From contig NC_005085.1 in assembly GCF_000007705.1 (NCBI RefSeq), positions 2,551,752 to 2,615,751 of the forward strand: a stretch of 64,000 nucleotides of DNA. The letters are read 5' to 3'. The position numbers and the translations under genes are program-made. Of this stretch, positions 9,000 to 19,216 are shown in pieces. Positions within the stretch are counted from its first letter, which is position 1. Every line of letters starts with the position of its first letter. Under the pieces are notes generated by a model. It made no database searches, had not been told where the DNA came from, and saw only the letters and a program-made list of their open reading frames with translations. The stretch comes from Chromobacterium violaceum ATCC 12472 (GTDB lineage: Bacteria; Pseudomonadota; Gammaproteobacteria; Burkholderiales; Chromobacteriaceae).

Positions 9000-9102
9000 G
9001 AGGGGTGGCGAGCCCGACCCCCGGCACTTGCACTGAATAACTGTGGCTGCTTCCTTCCGGACCTGACCAGGTTCGCTACCGTGCAATGCGGGGAGGCCCG
9101 CC
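9000..9102 (-). ncRNA. ffs: 4.5S signal recognition particle RNA
   Basis: On the minus strand the region contains the invariant SRP apical segment GGTCAGGTCCGGAAGGAAGC (read from the complement of about 9045-9070), flanked by arms that pair into one long hairpin. The left arm GGCGGGCCTCCCC pairs imperfectly with the right arm GGGGTCGGGCTCGCC. The length of about 103 nt is typical of the short bacterial SRP RNA that binds Ffh. The exact ends are estimated from the base of the stem. Confidence 0.93.
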
Positions 9103-9115
9103 ATAGAGAAAACGG

Positions 9116-9144
9116 ATTGTATCCAATGCCCATCTATTTGACAA
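9116..9144 (-). promoter_or_regulatory. Sigma-70 promoter of ffs
   Basis: On the minus strand TTGTCA (complement of 9139-9144) is followed by exactly 17 bases and then TACAAT (complement of 9116-9121). This is a near-consensus promoter whose predicted start is a few bases upstream of the SRP RNA stem. Confidence 0.78.
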
Positions 9145-9270
9145 GCATTTTTATAAGTTTTTTGCCGAACGGCGGAAGGAGTCGTCGGCGGGGAGAGTGG
9201 CTATTGATTGCGCGCATCATGCGGTGCAGACTCGGCAGTCAAGCCACCTAATATATACACGCCAAGCGCC

Positions 9271-10434
9271 ATGGATACCACACTCGCCGACTTGCTGGCC
9301 GAACTGATCGGCTTCGATACCACCAGCCGGAATTCCAATCTGCAACTGATAGAATGGGTAAGGCGTTATCTTGCCGGCCACGGGTTGGCAAGCCGGCTCA
9401 CCCATAGCGACGACGGCAGCAAGGCTAATCTGTTCTGCCGCATCGGCGGAGATGATTTGCCATTGATTGTCCTGTCCGGCCATAGCGACGTGGTGCCGGT
9501 GGATGGGCAGGACTGGTCCTATCCGCCATTCCAGCTGACGGATGGCGGCGATGGGCGCCTGTATGGGCGCGGCAGCGCCGACATGAAAGGCTTCATTGCC
9601 TGCGTGCTGGCGAGAGTGCCGGATTTCGTGGCGCTGGCGAAGGCCGGCCAGCTGAGGCAGGGCATAGGCATTGCGCTTTCCTACGATGAGGAAGTGGGCT
9701 GCCTGGGCGTCGGCAGGCTCATCGACGATTTGGTCGCCCAGGGCGTGACGGTGGCTGGGTGCCTGATAGGGGAGCCGACTTCGATGCGGCCGGTGGTGGC
9801 GCATAAAGGCATCGCGCATTACCGTTGCCGGGTCAGGGGCCGTGCGGCGCATTCTTCCCTGACGCCTTACGGGGTCAATGCCATCGAGTATGCGGCAAGA
9901 CTGATCACCCATATCCGCAAGCTGGCCGACGCCGAGGCGTCGTTCGGCCACCGCCAGCCTTTGTATGACGTTCCTTTCACCACGATGCAGACTGGCGTGA
10001 TCCGCGGCGGCGTAGCCTGCAATATCGTGCCGGCCGACTGCGAATTCATGTTCGAGTGCCGCTGGCTGCCGGGAGACGATCCGCAGCGGCTGGTCTCGTC
10101 GGTGGCCGACTACGCGGCGAGCCTGCTGCTGGAAATGCGGGCGGTGGCGGAGGAGGCTGATATCGAGATCGAGCGCGTGGTATACAGCCCGGCATTCGAA
10201 GCCGAGCCGGATTCGGATATCAGCCGCTACGTTCATGGATTGTGCGCTTGCGCCGGGCGGGGCGTCGCCTACACTACCGAGGCGGGGTTGTTCAGCGAGG
10301 CAGGCATGCCGTGCGTGGTGCTGGGGCCGGGATCGATAGAGCAGGCTCACCGGCCGGACGAGTTCATAGAAATCGCCCAGCTGAATGCATGCCATGATTG
10401 GCTTGGGCTATTGACTAACAACTTAATCAAATAA
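9271..10434 (+). CDS. argE: Acetylornithine deacetylase
   Basis: Releases ornithine from N-acetylornithine in arginine synthesis. The 387-residue product is an M20 peptidase-family metallohydrolase. Metal and catalytic motifs are in order: GHSDVVPVDG near residue 72, YGRGSADMKGF near 100, YDEEVGC near 138, GEPTSMRP, and a C-terminal TEAGLFSEAGMP with VLGPGSIEQAHRPDE. ATG 9271 gives the normal N-terminus (MDTTLADLLAELI). The gene stands alone. Confidence 0.92.
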   Translation: MDTTLADLLAELIGFDTTSRNSNLQLIEWVRRYLAGHGLASRLTHSDDGSKANLFCRIGGDDLPLIVLSGHSDVVPVDGQDWSYPPFQLTDGGDGRLYGRGSADMKGFIACVLARVPDFVALAKAGQLRQGIGIALSYDEEVGCLGVGRLIDDLVAQGVTVAGCLIGEPTSMRPVVAHKGIAHYRCRVRGRAAHSSLTPYGVNAIEYAARLITHIRKLADAEASFGHRQPLYDVPFTTMQTGVIRGGVACNIVPADCEFMFECRWLPGDDPQRLVSSVADYAASLLLEMRAVAEEADIEIERVVYSPAFEAEPDSDISRYVHGLCACAGRGVAYTTEAGLFSEAGMPCVVLGPGSIEQAHRPDEFIEIAQLNACHDWLGLLTNNLIK

Positions 10435-10559
10435 CTGTCAGAAATGCTTTGCATCCATAAGCGATAGGCTGCAAAATTCTGCCCCTTGGAAACGAAGGAC
10501 TATTGAGCCCGCCGGTGACTTCCGCGCGGGTTCATCATTATCTAGGGTTCAGAAAAACA

Positions 10560-11942
10560 ATGAGTCAGAACAAATCGAAAACGGGTGGAGAGCCCAAGGC
10601 GCGGGACGGCTTCACGTCCAGTTTCGGCGTTTTGGCGGCTACGCTGGGGTCGGCGGTCGGCCTGGGTAATATCTGGAAATTTCCCTACCTGACGGGGACC
10701 AACGGCGGAGCCGGCTTCCTGGTGGTCTATGTATTGGCCACGCTGGTTGTGGGCCTGCCGGTGATGATTTCGGAGATCATGCTGGGCCGCAAGGCCAAGC
10801 GCGACGCCGTCACCTCCTTGGTCAAGCTGGCCCCGGCCGGACAGCCCTGGTGGCTGGTGGGCGCTTTCGGCGTGTTCGCCGCATTCCTGATCATGGCCTT
10901 TTATTCCGAAGTGGCGGCCTGGGTATTCGCCTACATCTTCAAGGCCATCGGCGGCGACATCCTGTCGCGCGATCCCAAGGTGACGTCCGGCGCCTTCACC
11001 GCGCTGATTTCCGATCCGGTGCAATCGTTGCTGTGGCAGTGGCTGGTATTGGCGCTGATCGGCGGCATCCTGCTGCTGGGGGTGTCCAAGGGCATCGAGG
11101 CGGTGACCAAGAAGCTGATGCCGCTGCTGTTCGTCCTGCTGGTGGTGATCGGCGCGCGCAGCCTGATGCTGCCGGGCGCCGGCCAGGGCCTCGCCTTCCT
11201 GTTCGCGCCCGACTTCTCCAAGATCAGCGCGGCTGTAGTGCTGACCGCGATGGGTCTGGCCTTTTTCAAGCTGTCCATCGGCATGGGCACCATGATCACC
11301 TACGGCAGCTATTTCCGCGACGACCAGAACATCCCGCTGACCACTTTCCGCGTGATGTGCGCCGACCTGTTCGTGTCGCTGCTGGCCGGCATCGCCATCT
11401 TCCCGGCCGTGTTCGCCTTCGGCTTCCAGCCGGCCGCCGGACCATCTCTGCTGTTCATCACCATTCCGGCGGTGTTCGCCAGCATGCCGCTGGGCCACTT
11501 CTTCATGGTGGTGTTCTTCGTCCTGACCGCCATCGCGGCCACCGGCGCCATGCTGTCCATCCTGGAAGTGCCTGTGTCGGTGCTGAGCGAGCGCTTCGGC
11601 ATCAGCCGCGTCAAGGCGACCGTGATCAATCTGTTGTTGCTGGCGTTGGTGGGTTCCGCCTGCGCGCTGTCCAATAGCCTGACCGCGGATTTCAAGATCT
11701 TCGGCATGACGATGTTCGACCTGTTCGACTTTGTCACCTCGAATGTGCTGATGCCGCTGGGCGGCATCTGCCTGTGCCTGTTCACCGCCTGGGTGTGGGG
11801 TTACGACCGCTTCCGCGCCGCGCTGAGCAACGAAGGCGCGCTGGATAACGAGCGCGTGCTGAAGCCGCTGTTCTTCGTGCTGCGCTTCGTGTCGCCGGTG
11901 CTGATACTGTATGTGATGCTGAAGGGCCTGAAGGTCATCTGA
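10560..11942 (+). CDS. Sodium-dependent transporter, NSS (SNF) family
   Basis: An inner-membrane Na+:amino acid symporter of the neurotransmitter:sodium symporter family (LeuT/MhsT type), 460 residues with about 11-12 hydrophobic segments. The N-terminal signature is plain: FGVLAATLGSAVGLGNIWKF, the unwound helix 1 that binds substrate and sodium, followed by FPYLTGTNGGAGF. ATG 10560 places a short hydrophilic leader before helix 1; the upstream in-frame extension does not look like coding sequence. Substrate is unknown, probably an amino acid. A strong terminator follows. Confidence 0.93.
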   Translation: MSQNKSKTGGEPKARDGFTSSFGVLAATLGSAVGLGNIWKFPYLTGTNGGAGFLVVYVLATLVVGLPVMISEIMLGRKAKRDAVTSLVKLAPAGQPWWLVGAFGVFAAFLIMAFYSEVAAWVFAYIFKAIGGDILSRDPKVTSGAFTALISDPVQSLLWQWLVLALIGGILLLGVSKGIEAVTKKLMPLLFVLLVVIGARSLMLPGAGQGLAFLFAPDFSKISAAVVLTAMGLAFFKLSIGMGTMITYGSYFRDDQNIPLTTFRVMCADLFVSLLAGIAIFPAVFAFGFQPAAGPSLLFITIPAVFASMPLGHFFMVVFFVLTAIAATGAMLSILEVPVSVLSERFGISRVKATVINLLLLALVGSACALSNSLTADFKIFGMTMFDLFDFVTSNVLMPLGGICLCLFTAWVWGYDRFRAALSNEGALDNERVLKPLFFVLRFVSPVLILYVMLKGLKVI

Positions 11943-11950
11943 TGCAAGAA

Positions 11951-11980
11951 AAAGGCCGGACGCGCAGTCTGGCCTTTTTT
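11951..11980 (+). terminator. Rho-independent terminator of the NSS transporter gene
   Basis: AAAGGCC pairs with GGCCTTT around a short loop, extended by GGAC/GTCT, and is followed by TTT. It starts nine bases after the transporter stop codon. Confidence 0.85.
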
Positions 11981-11992
11981 GTTCCCTGGAAA

Positions 11993-12271
11993 TCAGGGAA
12001 GGGGCGTGTCCTCGTCGGGCGCCGCCACCGGCGGCGGGGTAAAGCCGTTGATTTCCCTGGCGCTCTTCTCCAGCAGCAGTACGATGGAGGTGTTGAGGGC
12101 GCCGAAGGCCCAACTGACCAGAAAGAATACCGAATAGGCGCTCAGCTTGTCGGAAAACAGGGTGTCGCCGTGCAGTTTGAGCTCGGCGGGATCGAAAATC
12201 GAGAAGAACACGGCGGTCGCTATCATAGCGATCATGAAGGACGGCCAAAGCAGCAAGATTCCCTTTTTCAT
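11993..12271 (-). CDS. Small two-helix membrane protein, unknown
   Basis: A 92-residue protein I do not recognise. Hydrophobic stretches at about residues 4-24 and 44-67 predict two membrane helices, separated by a polar loop containing DPAELKLHGDTLFSDK. A proline-rich acidic tail, with TPPPVAAPDEDTPLP at its end, is probably cytoplasmic. A GGAGG ribosome site precedes the ATG at 12269-12271. It is convergent with the NSS transporter gene and divergent from the aminotransferase gene. Confidence 0.6.
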   Translation of the reverse strand: MKKGILLLWPSFMIAMIATAVFFSIFDPAELKLHGDTLFSDKLSAYSVFFLVSWAFGALNTSIVLLLEKSAREINGFTPPPVAAPDEDTPLP

Positions 12272-12516
12272 GGATGCCTCCGGTTTAAAGTAAAGGCATG
12301 GGCAGAAAATCGCCCGCTGACCAGCTTATGCTTCTGATTAAGCCATGGGAACGGGTTTGTCGATAACTGGCCGCAATATCCTGCCTGTGAGGCCAGTGGA
12401 TACATGTTAGACTATGTTCGACAGCGAACAACCTTCCTTCGGAAGGCAACAAGCAGCATCGGATTTTTTTGATCGGCCTCTTGGCCGGTGCATTCGTAAA
12501 GCTAATGGAGCCTGGT

Positions 12517-13725
12517 ATGACCTCTTCGATCTTCGCCGGCGTGGAGCTGGCGCCGCGCGACCCCATCCTCGGACTCAATGAGGCGTTCAACGCCGATACC
12601 CGCAGCACCAAGGTCAATCTTGGCGTGGGCGTGTATTCCGACGACAACGGCAAGATTCCACTGCTGGCCGCGGTGCAGGCGGCCGAGAAAGCTCGCCTCG
12701 AAGCATTGCCGGCGCGCGGCTACCAGCCGATCGAAGGCCCCGCCGCTTACGATGTCGCCGTGCAGAAGCTGCTGTTCGGCGAGAGCAGCGAACTGCTGGC
12801 CGCCGGCCGCGTGGTGACCGCCCAGGCGCTGGGCGGCACCGGCGCGCTGAAGATCGGCGCGGACTTCCTGAAACGCCTGAATCCGGCCGCCAAGGTGTAC
12901 ATCAGCGACCCGTCCTGGGAAAACCACCGCGCGCTGTTCGAGTCCGCCGGCTTTGCCGTGGAAAACTACCCGTATTATCACGCAGCCAGCCGCGGCGTGG
13001 ATTTCGCCGCGATGAAGGCGCATTTGTCCTCGCTGGATGCGGGCTCCATCATCGTGCTGCATGCCTGCTGCCACAATCCCACCGGCGCCGACCTGTCCGC
13101 CGCGCAATGGGAAGAAGTGGTGTCGATCTGCCGCGAGCGCAGCCTGGTGCCCTTCCTGGACATGGCCTACCAGGGCTTCGCCGACGGCATCGACGCCGAT
13201 GCGCTGGCGGTGCGCCTGTTCGCCGCCTCGAATCTGCAGTTCTTCGTCGCCAGCTCCTTCTCCAAGAGCTTCTCGCTGTACGGAGAGCGTGTCGGCGCGC
13301 TGTCCATCATCACGGCAGCCAAGGACGAGTCGGTCCGCGTCTTGTCCCAGCTGAAGCGCGTGATCCGCACCAACTACTCCAATCCGCCCATCCATGGCGC
13401 GGCCATCGTCGCCGCCGTGCTGTCCAGCCCGGCGCTGCGCGCGCAATGGGAGGAAGAGCTGGCGGGCATGCGCGATCGCATTCGCGACATGCGATTGGCC
13501 TTGCTGGAGGCGATCAAGGCGCAAGGCGTGGCCGTCGACTTTTCCTTCATCACGGCCCAGCGCGGCATGTTCTCCTACACCGGCCTGAGCGCCGCCCAGG
13601 TGGACCGCCTGCGCGAGGAGTTCGGCATTTACGCGGTATCCACTGGCCGCATCTGCCTGGCGGCCCTGAACAGCAAGAACGTAGGCTATGTGGCCTCCGC
13701 CATCGCCAAGGTGGTTCAGGCCTGA
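12517..13725 (+). CDS. tyrB: Aromatic amino acid (or aspartate) aminotransferase, class I
   Basis: A PLP-dependent class I fold aminotransferase of 402 residues in the AspC/TyrB subfamily. It catalyses the last step of tyrosine/phenylalanine and aspartate synthesis. The N-terminal ADTRSTKVNLGVGVY and the PLP lysine motif SSFSKSFSLYGERVG (Lys near residue 250) are clear. The substrate-carboxylate arginine lies near the end in the STGRICLAALN segment. ATG 12517 begins MTSSIFAGVE, the usual N-terminus. TyrB versus AspC specificity cannot be settled by eye, so the symbol is tentative. Confidence 0.85.
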   Translation: MTSSIFAGVELAPRDPILGLNEAFNADTRSTKVNLGVGVYSDDNGKIPLLAAVQAAEKARLEALPARGYQPIEGPAAYDVAVQKLLFGESSELLAAGRVVTAQALGGTGALKIGADFLKRLNPAAKVYISDPSWENHRALFESAGFAVENYPYYHAASRGVDFAAMKAHLSSLDAGSIIVLHACCHNPTGADLSAAQWEEVVSICRERSLVPFLDMAYQGFADGIDADALAVRLFAASNLQFFVASSFSKSFSLYGERVGALSIITAAKDESVRVLSQLKRVIRTNYSNPPIHGAAIVAAVLSSPALRAQWEEELAGMRDRIRDMRLALLEAIKAQGVAVDFSFITAQRGMFSYTGLSAAQVDRLREEFGIYAVSTGRICLAALNSKNVGYVASAIAKVVQA

Positions 13726-13749
13726 CGGGATCCGGCACTCATGAGCAAG

Positions 13750-13777
13750 AGCCCTGGTATGACCAGGGCTTTTTTTT
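13750..13777 (+). terminator. Rho-independent terminator of the aminotransferase gene
   Basis: An eight-base stem (AGCCCTGG with CCAGGGCT) closed by a five-base loop is followed by eight T. It lies 24 bases after the stop codon. Confidence 0.9.
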
Positions 13778-14074
13778 ATAATGATAAAAAATCATACCAT
13801 GACCCTCGTCAAATGAAGCATTCAACAGAATGCTAAATTTATTCATCATTTTTTCCCCGCGCTTGTGATGGCCTCGCCACCTGGTGAATGTCCAAAAGTA
13901 CAGGTTTCCTCGCGACGGCGCGCTTTTTCCCGTTTCGGGATTGTCCCCTCCGGCAAACATCCTCATGATGGAACCAGACATCAATGAATGTCTGATCGCA
14001 AACCATTCAGATGGCGCGCGATGACAATAATCCAATAGTTCGTTTTTTGAGGGGAAACCCTCGGGGTAGATGCC
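13778..14074. other. Intergenic region with a small inverted repeat
   Basis: About 300 bases hold no supportable gene. A seven-base inverted repeat (CAGACAT and ATGTCTG, six-base spacer) lies at 13975-13994, about 80 bases before the next start codon, and could be an operator or a short RNA hairpin. The start of the region is AT-rich. Confidence 0.4.
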
Positions 14075-14428
14075 ATGACTGCGACTTTTCCTGAAGTGCT
14101 GGTTCCGCAGGCTCTTTCTGCGGGTGCTTTCGACGCGGACGACGCAGATGTCCGCAACAACCTGGGCCTGCTGGGCCTGCTCGACGTGCATTCCCGCGAT
14201 GGCCGTTATCATTTGACGGTGTCGCTGGAGCCGGTGGGCTCGGATCTTCAGCCTGCGTTGTGGACGCTGGAAGTTGAAATGGAAGTATGCGCCGAAGCCA
14301 AGGTTGCGCATTGCAAGCTCGGCCAGGTGGAGTACGTGGGCAATGCGCCGGGCAGCCATCTGCGCAAAATGCTCGCCAACGGCGAGTTGCTCGCTTATCT
14401 GACACAGAACCTTGCCGAGGCGGCGTAA
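14075..14428 (+). CDS. Hypothetical acidic protein
   Basis: A 117-residue protein I do not recognise. It has no signal peptide or membrane segment and is acidic. Its middle part alternates hydrophobic and polar residues (RYHLTVSLEPV, LWTLEVEMEVC), suggesting a small beta-rich fold. Frame-wide codon use is GC-rich at third positions like its neighbours, and a terminator follows, so it is probably a real gene. The best start is ATG 14075; the leader has no strong ribosome site. Confidence 0.55.
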   Translation: MTATFPEVLVPQALSAGAFDADDADVRNNLGLLGLLDVHSRDGRYHLTVSLEPVGSDLQPALWTLEVEMEVCAEAKVAHCKLGQVEYVGNAPGSHLRKMLANGELLAYLTQNLAEAA

Positions 14429-14449
14429 GCCACCCTGGCGGCAATGAAA

Positions 14450-14480
14450 AAGGCCACTGCTATGCAGTGGCCTTTCTGTT
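14450..14480. terminator. Hairpin terminator between convergent genes
   Basis: An eleven-base stem (AAGGCCACTGC with GCAGTGGCCTT) is closed by a three-base loop. It is preceded by an A run and followed by an interrupted T run, so it may serve both the unknown gene on the left and the TetR gene on the right. Confidence 0.75.
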
Positions 14481-14500
14481 TGGCGCGGAAAATCCTGTGC

Positions 14501-15145
14501 TCAGCCGCCGTGCCGCTCGTACAGCGAGTGGAAGGCGTGGCGATATTCCGGCTGCACATAGGGCTTCAGCAGGGCCAGCACCTGCAGCACGCCGCGATGG
14601 CCGGACTCTTCGGTGATCGGCGCCTTGGGGCGGGAAGTCTGCTCGAAGGCAAACCAGAACTTCACCACCAGCCAGATGTTGATGCTGACCGGCTCGATGT
14701 CTTCCTCGTCCATTTTCAGCAGTCCCAGACGGATGAATTCGCGGAAGTGCTCGCCCAGAATGTTCTTCAGCTCGGTGTTGACGAACTGGTGGTATTCGGA
14801 CTGCATCTGGGGGTTGCGGGCGAGCAGGCCGGGCAGGTCATAGAACATGAAGCGGAACTGCCACATGGCAAGGAAGGCGGTGTCCAGGTAGTTGACCAGA
14901 TCGTCGACCGTCATCTTGCGGTCTTCCGGCACGGACAGCCGCTGATTGATGAACTCGCGGTACATCAGGAAGATTTGGTAGACGATTTCTTCCTTGTTGC
15001 GGAAGTGGTAGTAGAGGTTGCCCGGGCTGATGCCCAGATGCGCGGCGATGTGGTTGGTGGTGATGCTGCGCTCGCCTTGCTCGTTGAACAGCTTCAGGCT
15101 TTCTTGAATGATGCGGTCGTAGGTCTTGATTCTGGTTTTACTCAT
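14501..15145 (-). CDS. TetR-family transcriptional regulator
   Basis: A 214-residue regulator. The N-terminal helix-turn-helix is canonical (SLKLFNEQGERSITTNHIA followed by HLGISPGNLYYHFRNKEEI). The helical C-terminal domain is of the PsrA/YcfQ-like general type with no diagnostic motif. Its nearest neighbour is the divergent unknown gene or the MscS gene downstream on the same strand. Its ligand and targets are not visible. Confidence 0.85.
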   Translation of the reverse strand: MSKTRIKTYDRIIQESLKLFNEQGERSITTNHIAAHLGISPGNLYYHFRNKEEIVYQIFLMYREFINQRLSVPEDRKMTVDDLVNYLDTAFLAMWQFRFMFYDLPGLLARNPQMQSEYHQFVNTELKNILGEHFREFIRLGLLKMDEEDIEPVSINIWLVVKFWFAFEQTSRPKAPITEESGHRGVLQVLALLKPYVQPEYRHAFHSLYERHGG

Positions 15146-15214
15146 TTAGCACCGGCTGGTAGTGACTTCGCATAGCGCAATTGTATACGATGTTTGGAGT
15201 TCTTGCTCTATTTC

Positions 15215-16060
15215 TTATGGCTCAATAATGGGATAGCAATCCGACATGAACTTATGCAGGATGGCTTGTTCGATACGTTGCCGCTCTCTGGCCGGAATCG
15301 CGATGCGCAGGATCAACTGATAGCGCTTTTCATCGACCGGCTGGATCGAAATGCGCGGCTCCACCGACGGGATGTCCACCAGATAGCGCTTCGCCATGTC
15401 CTCCATGTGGCGCCGCGCCACGTCTACATGGCAATCGCAGGTCTCTTCCGCGGCCTCCATCAGCAGGCGTTCCGCCTGGGCTGGCGGAACGGTGTAGGCG
15501 AGCGGCACGTTGATGATGTGCATCACGTATTCGCCCATGTAGTTTTCCCGGATCACCGGCGTGGACAGCAGCAGGCTGTTGGGGAAGGTGAGGGCGCGGC
15601 CGGTCATCTGGTGCGAGCTGTGGTTGGGGCCGATCTCCATCACCGTGGTGGACAGAAGGCCGATGTCCACCACCCGGCCGCGCACCGCGCCTATTTCGAT
15701 ATGATCGCCCAGGCCGTAGCTGTTGGACATCTGCCGCACCACGCCGCCTGACAGGCACATGATCAGCTCCTTGGTGGCCAGGATCAGCGCGGCGGCGAAG
15801 GCCAGCATGGACACGGCCAGCGTCTGCAGCTCATTGGCCCAGATCAGTCCGATGCCGGCCAGGCCGGCCAGGAACAGGCCGTTGCGGGTGTTGATCGACC
15901 AGCGCCGGCGCTCCTCCACCGGCACCCCGCTGTTGGCCGCCAGCAGCCGGTCGACCACCACGCGGATCACCACCAGCGTCAGGATCAGCAGCAGGGAGCG
16001 GGTGATTTCGTGCGCGTAGTTCTCCCGCAGGAAGGCGATCAGATCGAGCAGGGTGTGCAT
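15215..16060 (-). CDS. Mechanosensitive ion channel, MscS family
   Basis: A 281-residue inner-membrane channel protein. Hydrophobic segments lie near residues 20-40, 60-80 and 82-110. The last is a Gly/Ala-rich pore helix followed by LIMCLSGGVV. After it come the beta domain (GDHIEIGAVRGRVVDIGLLSTTVMEI) and the TGRALTFPNS motif that mark MscS. It opens under hypo-osmotic stress to release solutes. It lies just downstream of prfC with eight bases between the genes, so it is probably co-transcribed with it. Confidence 0.9.
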   Translation of the reverse strand: MHTLLDLIAFLRENYAHEITRSLLLILTLVVIRVVVDRLLAANSGVPVEERRRWSINTRNGLFLAGLAGIGLIWANELQTLAVSMLAFAAALILATKELIMCLSGGVVRQMSNSYGLGDHIEIGAVRGRVVDIGLLSTTVMEIGPNHSSHQMTGRALTFPNSLLLSTPVIRENYMGEYVMHIINVPLAYTVPPAQAERLLMEAAEETCDCHVDVARRHMEDMAKRYLVDIPSVEPRISIQPVDEKRYQLILRIAIPARERQRIEQAILHKFMSDCYPIIEP

Positions 16061-16067
16061 GGACTCC

Positions 16068-17678
<1,611 letters not shown>

Positions 17679-17910
17679 GGATGGCTTGCTTGAAATTCAA
17701 TAAAGCCGATCATTTTACCGGAGTTGCCGGTTTCGGGAAATTCCATATTGCTTTCGCGCGGGATGGCGAGTGATGCGGCGCCGCGCGCGGCGGAAACAAG
17801 CACATATTGCCTGGAAACTCCATGGCGTTTTTTTGTTCCCGAACAGATTGGAAAACAGCCATTCGGCTACAATGTTGTCCAAACGACAATTCAAACCAAG
17901 GAGGCTTGCC

Positions 17911-18528
17911 GTGTTCACCGGTATCGTCCAGGGCGTGGCCGAAGTGGTCGCCATCGAAGAAAAACAGGATTTCCGCACCCATATCGTCCGTCTGCCCCAG
18001 GAGATGCTGCCCGGACTGCAGCTCGGCGCCTCCGTCGCCCATAACGGCTGCTGCCTGACCGTCACCCGCGTCGATGGCGATCTGGTTCACTTCGACCTGA
18101 TGCAGGAAACGCTGCGGGTCACCAACCTGGGCGGGATCCAGGCTGGCGACGGCGTGAACGTGGAGCGCGCCGCGCGCTTCGGCGACGACATCGGCGGCCA
18201 CGCGATGTCCGGCCACGTGATGGGCCTCGCAGCCGTGACCGAGGTCATCGAATCCCCGAACAACCGCACCGTCTGGTTCGAGCTGCCGGCGGGCCTGGAA
18301 AAATACGTGTTCGCCAAGGGGTATATCGGGATAGACGGCATCAGCCTCACGGTGGGCGCGGTAGAAGGCCGCCGTTTCTGCGTGCACCTGATTCCGGAGA
18401 CGCTGAACCGGACCAATATCGCCGGCCGCAAGCCGGGCGACAGGATCAACATCGAAATCGACCCTCAGACCCAGGCCATCGTCGATACCGTCGAGCGCGT
18501 GCTGGCGCAGCGCGGCCAGGTCGCGTGA
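17911..18528 (+). CDS. ribE: Riboflavin synthase alpha subunit
   Basis: Dismutates two 6,7-dimethyl-8-ribityllumazine molecules into riboflavin and the pyrimidinedione. The 205-residue protein has the two lumazine-binding repeats, beginning MFTGIVQGVAEVV and, near residue 98, SGHVMGLAAVTEV. The start is GTG 17911, seven bases after the ribosome site AAGGAGG. The next gene starts within its stop codon (GTGA overlap). No FMN riboswitch is recognisable in the roughly 230-base leader. Confidence 0.95.
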   Translation: MFTGIVQGVAEVVAIEEKQDFRTHIVRLPQEMLPGLQLGASVAHNGCCLTVTRVDGDLVHFDLMQETLRVTNLGGIQAGDGVNVERAARFGDDIGGHAMSGHVMGLAAVTEVIESPNNRTVWFELPAGLEKYVFAKGYIGIDGISLTVGAVEGRRFCVHLIPETLNRTNIAGRKPGDRINIEIDPQTQAIVDTVERVLAQRGQVA

Positions 18529-19187
18529 TCTTGCGCGATCTGCCGGTGCTGGCGTCGTGGAGCGGCGGCAAAGACAGCTGCCTCGCGCTGTGGCGGGCGG
18601 TGCGGGCCGGCGCCCGGCCGCAGGCGCTGCTGACCATGCTGGACGAGACGGGCGATCGTTCCCGCTCCCATGGCGTGCGGCCCGAGGTGCTGGCGCTGCA
18701 GGCGCATGCCATGGGTTTGCCGCAGCGGCTGGGACGCGCGAGCTGGAATGGCTACCGCGAGGTTTTCGTCGAACAGCTGCGCGCGGCGGCGGATGACGGC
18801 ATCCAGGCGGTGGTGTTCGGCGACATCGATCTGGACGCGCACCGCGAATGGGAGGAGGCGGTCTGCGCCGAGGCGGGCCTCGATGCGATTCTGCCGCTGT
18901 GGCAAGAGGCTCGCGCCGATCTGGTGCGCGAATTCGTCGACGCAGGCTTCTCCGCCCGCATTGTGATGGTCAATACTGCGCTGGTGGACGAAAAATGGCT
19001 GGGCCGGACGCTCGACCATCCGTTGATAGAAGACATGCTGGCCGAGGGCGTGGATCCCTGCGGCGAGGCGGGCGAATTCCACACCCTGGTGGTGGATGGC
19101 CCCTTGTTCAACAAGCCGCTGGCGCTGCGAGACGGCGAGGCGGCCAAGCTCGGCGAATACCGGGCGCTGGATTTGCTGCCCGCGTAG
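18525..19187 (+). CDS. Dph6-like PP-loop ATPase (diphthine-ammonia ligase family)
   Basis: A 220-residue adenine-nucleotide alpha-hydrolase. The PP-loop [13 protein letters not shown] is at residues 11-23. The C-terminal [16 protein letters not shown] is the diagnostic motif of the diphthamide synthetase (Dph6/MJ0570) family. Bacteria do not make diphthamide, so the bacterial reaction is unknown; an amidation or ATP-dependent activation is implied. The start GTG 18525 overlaps the ribE stop by four bases, and ribBX follows after 29 bases. It therefore sits inside a riboflavin operon, which hints at a flavin-related or moonlighting role. Confidence 0.8.
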   Translation: MILRDLPVLASWSGGKDSCLALWRAVRAGARPQALLTMLDETGDRSRSHGVRPEVLALQAHAMGLPQRLGRASWNGYREVFVEQLRAAADDGIQAVVFGDIDLDAHREWEEAVCAEAGLDAILPLWQEARADLVREFVDAGFSARIVMVNTALVDEKWLGRTLDHPLIEDMLAEGVDPCGEAGEFHTLVVDGPLFNKPLALRDGEAAKLGEYRALDLLPA

Positions 19188-19216
19188 AACGGGCGAACCG
19201 ACAAAGGAATAGAGCA

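Noticed and set aside
10542-12248. Very long open frame on the minus strand opposite the NSS transporter gene
   Set aside because: It is the reverse frame of a GC-rich gene with strong third-position bias. The translation is a His/Gln/Arg-rich low-complexity string with no family signature.
13739-14359. Minus-strand frame overlapping the terminator of the aminotransferase gene and the small unknown gene
   Set aside because: It runs through a strong terminator and has no motif; the plus-strand gene at 14075 explains the region better.
17700-17910. FMN riboswitch before ribE
   Set aside because: The leader lacks the conserved RFN blocks (the AGGGGCAAAT-like and GGCGG elements were not found).
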